A stretch of 36,708 nucleotides of DNA from a virus: positions 1 to 36,708 of the IMG/VR virus record IMGVR_UViG_3300017605_000586; one strand, written 5' to 3'. The notes beneath the pieces are model-generated. The model was not told the DNA's origin. It saw only the letters and a program-made list of their open reading frames with translations, and searched no databases. The translations under genes and the position numbers were made by a program. Below, piece after piece: positions 31,515 to 36,708 of the stretch. Position 1 is the first letter of the stretch. Each line of letters opens with the position of its first letter.

Positions 31515-33443
31515 CTAAACTCCTAGTGTTCCTTGGGTTTCCATTGGTTCGGAGGTTTGGACAAGGGCGGGTTGTCCGGCCTGTCCGCGTAGTCCGAGGC
31601 GCGGAGTCGGTTTTTTGCCCTTTCGGCCGTCCCCGAGGTCGCCGACTGGGACCGCCCCTATCAACGCGGCATGACGCTTGACCGTGCGCGTTGACAGTCC
31701 GGTCGTTGCGGCGAGTTGGTCGAGGGTAGCTCCGCCGGAGGGTCCAGCGGCGACGAGGGCGACTCGGACGGCCTCGACGTTCTCGGCCTTTCGTAGCTCG
31801 GGGTCGAAATCGTCCGTGACGACGAACCCGGAGTCCTTGGGTCGCTCGAGGTAGATAGGTGCGATGGGGGAGGCGTTGTTCGTTTTCGGGAACCGGAGGG
31901 CGTAGACGTTGGACGAGGGGTCGCTCTTGACCTCGCGCACGACGGCTAGGCGCATGAGGGACTTACAGTCGGAGCTCATGCGGGAATGCCCGCGCAACGA
32001 GTCCATGTCGTCGCGTTCCTTACCGTCGGGGTTTCCCTTGGGTTCATGGTGGAGCGGGAGGAGCGCGGTTCCTGTCTCGTAGGAAATCTCGTCGAACCGG
32101 CGGAGGACGCGGCCGAAATCGGGTCCCTTGTTCTCGTCGGCGGTATGGGAGCGGGAGAGGGCGTCGATAAAGACGACGTCGAGCGCCTCGTCGGTACACC
32201 AACGGGCGAGGGCGAGGTAGTCGTCGGAGAGCATGTCGACCGCGCCCTTGAGGTCGGGTCGTGCGACGACGTGGACGCACGCGCCTCCCGCGCTCGTGCC
32301 TGTATGGTGCCGGAGCTTGTCGACGCGTTGTTGGAGCCAATAGGCGTCGGTTTCAAGCTCGAGGATTCCGACGCGGACGGGCCCGCCCTCGGGCGCTTGG
32401 AGTCCGAACAAACCCTCTCCGCGGGACCAAGCGTCGGCGAGTTGGAGGAGCAACCAAGTCTTGCCAATTCCAGGGCGGCCGTAGAGGAACGCAAGCTCGC
32501 CGGCGCAAATGAACCCGTTGCCGAGTAACGACCTCGGTTTCTTATACGTTCGGCGCATGAATTCGTCGAGGGTGACGGAGACATGCGAGAAGCGTTGGAC
32601 GGGGAGCACGTACGGGGGAGCGTCGTTGGCGAGGGACTCGAGGTCGTCGCGCGTCTTGTCTTGGAGCCAGTCGGAGACGTCGCCCTTGTCGGGGACGCCC
32701 GGTAGCTCTAGGAGTTTGACGTTCTGTACGTGGGGAGCGAGCGCGTCTCGGACCTCGAGGGCGTGTTTCCTACCGGGCGGGTCGTTGTCGGGGATTATGA
32801 CGACCTCGGCCGCGCCCGTGAGTTGGTCCGTATAGGTCGGGAGCCAAGGGGAGGCCGCGCCTTGCGCTGCCGTGGTCGCGGTCAACCCGATGTTGGCGAG
32901 GTTGTCGGCGTCCTTCTCGCCTTCGACGACATAGATTCGATGCCCGAGTTTCCGTGCGGCCTCGACCTCGGGGAGCCGGTAGAGCACGCGCCTAACTCCG
33001 TCGAGGTTGTATGTAAAGGGTTCGCCGATGCCGGGGTCGGCGTTGGTCGGTCGGCGCTGTCGGAAATTCTTGTGCTCGTCTCGGAGGACTTGGTAGACGA
33101 GGACGTTTCGTTCGTTGACGTAGTCGTAGGTTTTGGTAATACGGCCGAACGGCGGACGGGCCGGTCCGGGCGCCTTGGCGGGAGTCGCGCCCTCCTCTTG
33201 GGAACCGTTCGACCGGGACCCGTTCTCGAATAGGTCGGTCGGGGACGCGTGGAGCTCGGCGAGGATGCGCTCGAGCGAGCACCCGGCGCGGCAAACGACG
33301 AGGACCTTGGCTCCGTCGGCGGATTGCTCGACGTGGAGCGAGGGGTCGTTGTCGTCATGGGCCGGGCATCGGACTCGGAATCCGCGCCCATCCTTGAGCG
33401 GGTTATCGAAGCGTGCGAGAAACGAGTCGAGCGCGAACCCCAA
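31515..33443 (-). CDS. Primase-helicase: zinc finger, TOPRIM and RepA-like AAA domains
   Basis: A 642-residue replication protein. Residues 26-55 hold CPAHDDNDPSLHV and CRAGC, a CHC2-type zinc finger for primer-site recognition. The TOPRIM core has IYVVEGEKDADNL (E174) and VVIIPDNDPPGRK (D219, D221) for primer synthesis. The ATPase has Walker A GRPGIGKTWLLLQLA (322-336), GILELE, and Walker B DVVFIDALSR, as in RepA/DnaB-type helicases. Near residues 575-605, LDQLAATTGLSTRTVKRHAA is a helix-turn-helix. The start is TTG 33443, with AAAGGGA upstream. It is transcribed leftward away from the early cluster. The C-terminal 25 residues overlie one copy of the control-region 13-mer. Confidence 0.92.
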   Translation of the reverse strand: MGFALDSFLARFDNPLKDGRGFRVRCPAHDDNDPSLHVEQSADGAKVLVVCRAGCSLERILAELHASPTDLFENGSRSNGSQEEGATPAKAPGPARPPFGRITKTYDYVNERNVLVYQVLRDEHKNFRQRRPTNADPGIGEPFTYNLDGVRRVLYRLPEVEAARKLGHRIYVVEGEKDADNLANIGLTATTAAQGAASPWLPTYTDQLTGAAEVVIIPDNDPPGRKHALEVRDALAPHVQNVKLLELPGVPDKGDVSDWLQDKTRDDLESLANDAPPYVLPVQRFSHVSVTLDEFMRRTYKKPRSLLGNGFICAGELAFLYGRPGIGKTWLLLQLADAWSRGEGLFGLQAPEGGPVRVGILELETDAYWLQQRVDKLRHHTGTSAGGACVHVVARPDLKGAVDMLSDDYLALARWCTDEALDVVFIDALSRSHTADENKGPDFGRVLRRFDEISYETGTALLPLHHEPKGNPDGKERDDMDSLRGHSRMSSDCKSLMRLAVVREVKSDPSSNVYALRFPKTNNASPIAPIYLERPKDSGFVVTDDFDPELRKAENVEAVRVALVAAGPSGGATLDQLAATTGLSTRTVKRHAALIGAVPVGDLGDGRKGKKPTPRLGLRGQAGQPALVQTSEPMETQGTLGV

Positions 33444-33546
33444 ACCCTGTCCCTTTCCCGTGCGTCTTGTTCGCTTTGGTTCGGTTGTCCTGGGGGAGAG
33501 CCGAGGCGGAACCTACGGCCGGTCGTCGCGGGTCGTCAAGGGTTTG

Positions 33547-33575
33547 TTGCAACGTGGGTCGAAATTCCGTAACGT
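33547..33575 (+). promoter_or_regulatory. Predicted rightward promoter, probably leaderless
   Basis: TTGCAA (33547-33552), 17-nt spacer, TAACGT (33570-33575), with the ATG of the next gene 9 nt after the -10 box. That leaves almost no leader and no ribosome site, as in leaderless transcripts. It lies in the divergent space between primase-helicase and early cluster. Based on consensus only. Confidence 0.45.
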
Positions 33576-33583
33576 GTCGCGCC

Positions 33584-33817
33584 ATGCCAACGCGCTCGCG
33601 AAAGCTCGGACGGTCAAACGGGGCGGCCTCGGCCGGCGCTCGAGCCATGACAGCGGCCCGAAACCGCAAGTTGTCGGCCTCGGAGCGGTCGGAAATCGCC
33701 CGCACGGCCGCTCGGGCCCTCAATGCCGGTATGAGCAAACGACTTAGGGTAGCATCGGCCAAGCGGGCAGCTCGGGCGCGCTGGAAAAAGCGACCGAGGG
33801 GTCAAAAAAAGGTTTGA
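33584..33817 (+). CDS. Small basic DNA-binding-type protein
   Basis: A 77-residue, strongly basic protein. The C-terminal half, KLSASERSEIARTAARALNA with RVASAKRAARARWKKR, resembles the short S-x-x-E-R-S-x-I-A-R-x-A-A-x-A-R-W motif found in many small phage and plasmid proteins. The repeated A-x-x-A-A-R pattern suggests a basic helix that could bind DNA. First gene of the early cluster. ATG 33584 is chosen as it follows a predicted -10 box directly; ATG 33647 would leave just the motif part. It may control the divergent transcripts. Confidence 0.5.
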   Translation: MPTRSRKLGRSNGAASAGARAMTAARNRKLSASERSEIARTAARALNAGMSKRLRVASAKRAARARWKKRPRGQKKV

Positions 33818-33842
33818 CCGCGCTTCCGAGAGCGCGCATACT
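33814..33842 (+). promoter_or_regulatory. Predicted promoter with an inverted repeat in its spacer
   Basis: TTGACC (33814-33819), exactly 17 nt, CATACT (33837-33842), about 49 nt before the ATG at 33891. The spacer holds CGCGCT and AGCGCG around a 6-nt loop (33819-33836), so it could be an operator. Immediately upstream, GTCAAA (33801-33806) and TTTGAC (33813-33818) form a second inverted repeat overlapping the -35 box. The gene ending at 33817 shares its stop with the -35. Confidence 0.55.
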
Positions 33843-33890
33843 GTCGTCGTAGTCGTGGAGTACGTAGCGTCTCCCTTGACAGGAGGAAAC

Positions 33891-34172
33891 ATGAATCGCC
33901 CTCGCTTCTGCTACATAATCGACCCGACGCAAGACGTCGACGCGCATGGCGGGTACGTTCCGAGTCTCGTTCGCGAGGACGAGCCCGGGCATTCGCCTAT
34001 GACGGGCGACCCGGACAAGCTGCAAACGCCGTGGGTTTGGGGACGGGACCTCAAGGTCGCGGAGGCGTGCGCGTCCGACATGAACCGTCGTCTCGGGCTC
34101 TCGGACGAGGACGTTGCCGTTATCGTCACGTCGAGCATGCGGTCGGCGCGGTTCTACGGCGGGCGGTCCTAA
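33891..34172 (+). CDS. Early hypothetical protein
   Basis: A 93-residue protein, MNRPRFCYIIDPTQDVDAHG onward, with WVWGRDLKVAEACASDMNRR and an end SMRSARFYGGRS. The mix of strands and helices suggests a small alpha/beta fold, as in phage proteins of unknown function given as 'D-x-x-x-H-x-x-x-x-P-S-L' types. ATG 33891 has the best ribosome site in the window, AGGAGG with 4-nt spacing. It begins the second early transcript. Confidence 0.75.
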   Translation: MNRPRFCYIIDPTQDVDAHGGYVPSLVREDEPGHSPMTGDPDKLQTPWVWGRDLKVAEACASDMNRRLGLSDEDVAVIVTSSMRSARFYGGRS

Positions 34173-34457
34173 ATGACGACCCCCACGCGTTGCCGTTGCG
34201 GCGAACCCGCCGTCGAGTACGTCCGACTCCCGCTCAAGGTTGGCGAGACGTTCCGCTATCCGATTGGCCCGTACCCATTCCCGTTGGCTATCGTCGAGTC
34301 CCTCCACGTCGACCAATTCGACAAGGCGTACGCGCTCGTCGGGTTTTGGTACATGGGTCGGCAAGAGCACGGGATTAGCACGCGCAAGGCGTACCGGATT
34401 GTCCGGCTATGCGCGGGTTGCGCGACCTCGGCGAAGCAAATCGCGGAGGCGAAATGA
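34173..34457 (+). CDS. Small zinc-finger-type early protein
   Basis: A 94-residue protein starting at ATG 34173 directly after the previous stop. It has C-R-C-G near the N-terminus and C-A-G-C near residue 82, a pair likely to bind zinc, around an aromatic core (FRYPIGPYPFPLAIVESLH, YALVGFWYMGRQEHG). The start, MTTPTRCRCGEP, resembles the cut gene at the window end (MKFCRCG). No family is recognised. Confidence 0.7.
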   Translation: MTTPTRCRCGEPAVEYVRLPLKVGETFRYPIGPYPFPLAIVESLHVDQFDKAYALVGFWYMGRQEHGISTRKAYRIVRLCAGCATSAKQIAEAK

Positions 34458-35290
34458 ACGCGACCCCGCAAGTCAAAATCAACGGCGTTCCGTTGCGCCG
34501 TGTTCGCTGGACGTTCGACTACGAGCACGTTTACGACGGTTGGACGGACAATACGCGCTGGAACGGGTTTCTCAACGTGCATGTCTCCGAGGAAACGCAC
34601 AAGGCGGTAATTGCGGCTATGGACCTCGACGGCGGGAGCCTCGACGAGCAACAAGCGATTGCCGACTTTAAGGGGTTGCCGTCGTTCAAGGCGGACGATG
34701 GAACGGTCCTCATTTCCTATTCGTACGGGTACACGTCGGTCGAGGTTAAGGCGTGTGAGAATTGTGGCGGTCAACCAAAAGGCGAGGACGGCGCGGTTTG
34801 TGACGTATGCGAGGGAACGGGCGTTGTCGAGCCGGACGGCGACGACCTCGACGACATTATCGACGAGCTAACGGGCAAGACGCCGGAGCGGGAGGAGGCG
34901 GACCGACTCCTCGACGAATTCTCGACGCTCGCGCTTCGCCTGTCCGCTGCATGGGAGAAGCTCAACGGCACGGACGACGGCGAATTCGCGGTCGGCTATC
35001 CGTCGTGTCTCCCCTCGTTCGACGAGTTTGCGAACAACCTATCGGCGTGGCGGAATCACGAGGCGGAGGTCCCGCTCCGCATGTATCACGACAAGGGCGT
35101 CGAGCGTTGGTCGTGCGCGGATTGCGTCACGAAACCGGATGCGGTCAAGGACGCGAGCGAGTGGGTCGAGGAGCCGAACGTCGAGCAAGTATCGCGCGAG
35201 TTTACGCCGTCGTCGGGCCCGTTGTATTGCGGCTATTGTGGCCGGTTCGCGATGCACCCCTCCCGCAACATCGACGACGCGACGATATGA
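34454..35290 (+). CDS. Early protein with two zinc-finger pairs
   Basis: A 278-residue acidic protein starting at ATG 34454 (ATGA overlap, GGAGG upstream). Residues 1-95 form a W/Y-rich domain (RVRWTFDYEHVYDGWTDN, DGTVLISYSYGYTSVEV). Then CENCGG, then VCDVCEGTG, a DnaJ-type or rubredoxin-like C-x-x-C pair set, an acidic linker (DGDDLDDIIDELTG), a helical region, and a second pair, CADC and CGYCG, near the C-terminus. Two zinc sites suggest nucleic-acid or protein binding. It is the longest early gene here; function unknown. Confidence 0.75.
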   Translation: MNATPQVKINGVPLRRVRWTFDYEHVYDGWTDNTRWNGFLNVHVSEETHKAVIAAMDLDGGSLDEQQAIADFKGLPSFKADDGTVLISYSYGYTSVEVKACENCGGQPKGEDGAVCDVCEGTGVVEPDGDDLDDIIDELTGKTPEREEADRLLDEFSTLALRLSAAWEKLNGTDDGEFAVGYPSCLPSFDEFANNLSAWRNHEAEVPLRMYHDKGVERWSCADCVTKPDAVKDASEWVEEPNVEQVSREFTPSSGPLYCGYCGRFAMHPSRNIDDATI

Positions 35291-35484
35291 GCGCGTCCAA
35301 GGCGTACAAGGCGAAATGGGAGTTATCGCCCAAGACGTTCCGCAAGTACGACGAGGCGCGCGAGCGCGCGCACGGGATACGGGCCAACGTGGGAACGAAC
35401 GTCCTCCTAACGAAAGCGTTCGACCCGGACGGGCGGGACGTTTGGCTCGTTTGGGTCGACGTCAAAGACGAGCCGAGAACATGA
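35287..35484 (+). CDS. Small early protein
   Basis: A 65-residue basic protein starting at ATG 35287 (ATGA overlap). It reads MSASKAYKAKWELSPKTFRK and ends VWLVWVDVKDEPRT. Helical first half, strand-rich end. No family is recognised. Its place in an overlapping chain and normal codon use support it. Confidence 0.65.
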   Translation: MSASKAYKAKWELSPKTFRKYDEARERAHGIRANVGTNVLLTKAFDPDGRDVWLVWVDVKDEPRT

Positions 35485-35831
35485 GGACAACGGCCGAGGT
35501 CGCGCGTGCGTTCGGGTCATTCGGACTCCGCGCCCGGGAGGATACGGAATACGGGCGACGGGCGTTCCATGTCGCGCGTCAATCCCTCGTAGGACGCATC
35601 GGAGGCGGTCCGCCGTGCCCATGCTGCAAGGGCGAGCAACGAGGGACGCGACGTGTCGGGTACAGCGAGGACCCGTCGGTCAATTCGGCGACGTCGGCGC
35701 TCGTGCGACAGTGTCCAAGGACGGGGCGCACGTTCTATTGGCGCGTCATGGCGGGCGCGTTCGTACCGTGCGAGGCGGAGACGGCGCTCGCGATTGACGA
35801 GACGCGCCGCACGTTCGGGGGGATTGTATGA
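35481..35831 (+). CDS. Early protein with C-x-x-C motif
   Basis: A 116-residue protein starting at ATG 35481 (ATGA overlap). It has PCPCCKGEQRG near residue 45 and single cysteines further on, and ends EAETALAIDETRRTFGGIV. A partial zinc-binding site is possible. The N-terminus (TTAEVARAFGSFGLRARED) recalls helix-turn-helix starts, but no clear second helix follows. Function unknown. Confidence 0.65.
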   Translation: MRTTAEVARAFGSFGLRAREDTEYGRRAFHVARQSLVGRIGGGPPCPCCKGEQRGTRRVGYSEDPSVNSATSALVRQCPRTGRTFYWRVMAGAFVPCEAETALAIDETRRTFGGIV

Positions 35832-35929
35832 GCGCGGTCCTCTTGTTCCTGTATCACGTATGGCGCGCGCTCGCCGCTCTCGGCCGCATCGGTCGTCGAG
35901 GGCGTCGTCGAGGGCGAGGCGATTGGTAA
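35828..35929 (+). CDS. Very small basic protein
   Basis: A 33-residue frame, MSAVLLFLYHVWRALAALGR, then an Arg/Gly tail ending in W and TAA. It overlaps both neighbours (ATGA before, TAATG after), filling the gap exactly. A short hydrophobic stretch plus a basic tail could be a membrane peptide. Small size keeps confidence moderate. Confidence 0.45.
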   Translation: MSAVLLFLYHVWRALAALGRIGRRGRRRGRGDW

Positions 35930-36147
35930 TGGTCGAGCCCTTGTTCCGGTTCAAGGTCGAGGTTTGGTACGGCGAGACGGAGGCCGACGCGCGCCTCGAC
36001 CAACCCCCGGCGCGGACGTTCCATTACGTCGCGGCGACGTCGACCGTGGCGACTCGATGGGCGGAGGGTCAATGTTGGGAGTTGCTCAAGAGCAATCCCG
36101 GCATGTTTTGGCGGGCCGTGGCGACGCGCGGAGCGGTCGTCCGATGA
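35929..36147 (+). CDS. Small early protein
   Basis: A 72-residue protein, MVEPLFRFKVEVWYGETEAD and ending RAVATRGAVVR, with aromatic strands in the first third and TRWAEGQCWELLKSN as a helix. It starts at ATG 35929 within the previous stop (TAATG) and ends in an ATGA overlap. Unknown family. Confidence 0.65.
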   Translation: MVEPLFRFKVEVWYGETEADARLDQPPARTFHYVAATSTVATRWAEGQCWELLKSNPGMFWRAVATRGAVVR

Positions 36148-36482
36148 AAACCAAGACGCTCCGGCCGAAACAAACGGCGCTCGCGTTCGACTCGGCGGCC
36201 AAGGTAGAGGCGCGCGGGTTGACGTACTACGCGGTCGGGGGTTGGCCGGACTACTCGCAATGGGTCGACCCTCGGTCCGTGCCGTTATGCGCGCACGCGC
36301 ACGGGCCGGTTGACCCGGAGCTACAGGCGCGACTCATTAAGCGTTGCCTCGTTCCGCAATTCTTTTGGCGCGCGTGTTTGTGGGTCGAGTGGCGCGGGCA
36401 TCCGGCGGGCTCGTCGTGCATCGTGTACGGGAGTCGGACGTCGGACCGTTTCGACCTATGGGTCGAGCGGGAGGGGGCGTGA
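36144..36482 (+). CDS. Early hypothetical protein
   Basis: A 112-residue protein starting at ATG 36144 (ATGA overlap), KTKTLRPKQTALAFDSAAKV at its N-terminus, then tryptophan-rich sequence (YAVGGWPDYSQWVDP, FFWRACLWVEWRGHP) and FDLWVEREGA at the end. The basic start could bind nucleic acid. No family is recognised. Confidence 0.65.
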   Translation: MKTKTLRPKQTALAFDSAAKVEARGLTYYAVGGWPDYSQWVDPRSVPLCAHAHGPVDPELQARLIKRCLVPQFFWRACLWVEWRGHPAGSSCIVYGSRTSDRFDLWVEREGA

Positions 36483-36691
36483 AAATCCGCGTCGTGTTCG
36501 AGTATGACGAGGCGTTCGCGCGCGCCCTAGCCGCGACGTATGGGGACAAGAGGTCCAAGCGAGCGGACGTGCGGCAATGGTGCGAAATGACGCTCAAGGC
36601 TACGGCCGAGGACGTCGAGGCGTCGCACGCGGACGAGCTAGCGTACGAGGCCGACCTCAAGGCGAGAACCGAGGAGGGGGAGACGATATGA
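36479..36691 (+). CDS. Small acidic early protein
   Basis: A 70-residue protein starting at GTG 36479 (GTGA overlap, behind GAGGGGGC), MKIRVVFEYDEAFARALAAT, then an acidic helical end (DVEASHADELAYEADLKART). It ends in an ATGA overlap with the last, cut gene. Function unknown. Confidence 0.65.
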   Translation: MKIRVVFEYDEAFARALAATYGDKRSKRADVRQWCEMTLKATAEDVEASHADELAYEADLKARTEEGETI

Positions 36692-36708
36692 AATTCTGTC
36701 GATGCGGC
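36688..36708 (+). CDS. N-terminal fragment of a cysteine-motif protein (cut by window end)
   Basis: ATG 36688 overlaps the upstream stop (ATGA) behind GAGGAGGGGGA. Only MKFCRCG is visible; C-R-C-G matches the start of the zinc-type protein at 34173. The remainder lies outside the window. Confidence 0.55.

Noticed and set aside
33403-33762. 119-codon leftward frame upstream of the primase-helicase
   Set aside because: Moderately protein-like, but it overlaps the primase start by 41 nt and lies antisense to the + strand basic protein, whose ERSEIAR...AKRAARARW pattern and promoter are better supported. Not fully excluded.
1-36708. Integrase, repressor, tRNA, CRISPR array or insertion sequence
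   Set aside because: No tyrosine or serine recombinase, cI-like repressor, tRNA cloverleaf, regularly spaced repeat array or transposase was found on reading both strands. The rest of the genome could hold some of these.

Overview
This 36.7 kb window is most of a tailed-phage genome: a long-tailed, siphovirus-like phage, or its prophage or metagenomic contig, of a GC-rich bacterium. The case rests on a complete, correctly ordered head and tail module (small and large terminase, portal, protease-scaffold, capsid, connectors, tail tube, tail chaperones, tape measure, tail tip, lysis) with almost no intergenic space. I see no integrase, repressor, tRNA, rRNA or CRISPR array, so the visible part looks lytic. 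The host cannot be named. High GC, frequent GTG and TTG starts, a secreted PA14-domain protein and calcium-loop (DxDxDG) motifs would suit a planctomycete, myxobacterial or actinobacterial host, but that is inference.

Layout. (1) Positions 1-1901, + strand: the tail end of a rightward cluster with a cut gene, a RuvC-like resolvase, a PD-(D/E)XK-like nuclease and small proteins, closed by a perfect 10-bp hairpin at 1919-1944. (2) Positions 2015-31281, - strand: one near-continuous leftward late operon. Read in the direction of transcription it holds two small hypotheticals, a C5 cytosine methyltransferase, a run of small genes, a secreted PA14 protein, small and large terminase, a portal fused to a MuF-like domain, two tandem paralogous small virion-type proteins, an XkdF-like protease-scaffold, a decoration-type protein, the capsid, connectors and completion proteins, the tail tube, tail chaperones joined by a probable frameshift, the tape measure, a pair of paralogous tail-tip proteins, a large baseplate hub, fibre-like proteins, a spanin-like protein, a GH108 endolysin, a holin-like protein and a last 48-residue membrane protein. 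(3) Positions 31282-31514: a noncoding control region with a G/C hairpin and repeats of a 13-mer in both orientations. (4) Positions 31515-33443, - strand: a zinc-finger/TOPRIM/AAA primase-helicase. (5) Positions 33547-36708, + strand: a divergent early cluster of small overlapping genes behind two predicted promoters, cut by the window end. Both window ends lie in rightward genes of similar style, as expected if the missing part is the rest of one early region.

Genes are tightly coupled. Most neighbours overlap by ATGA, GTGA, TTGA or TAATG, so an upstream stop sets the downstream start. This rule identifies several short genes that simple calling misses (2015-2161, 5180-5329, 27674-27892, 35828-35929). 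The most unusual feature is the methyltransferase locus, where a second frame of 416 codons, starting 4 nt after the methyltransferase start, reads as a recognisable protein type with repeated W-P-T-P words and a conserved-looking C-terminus.
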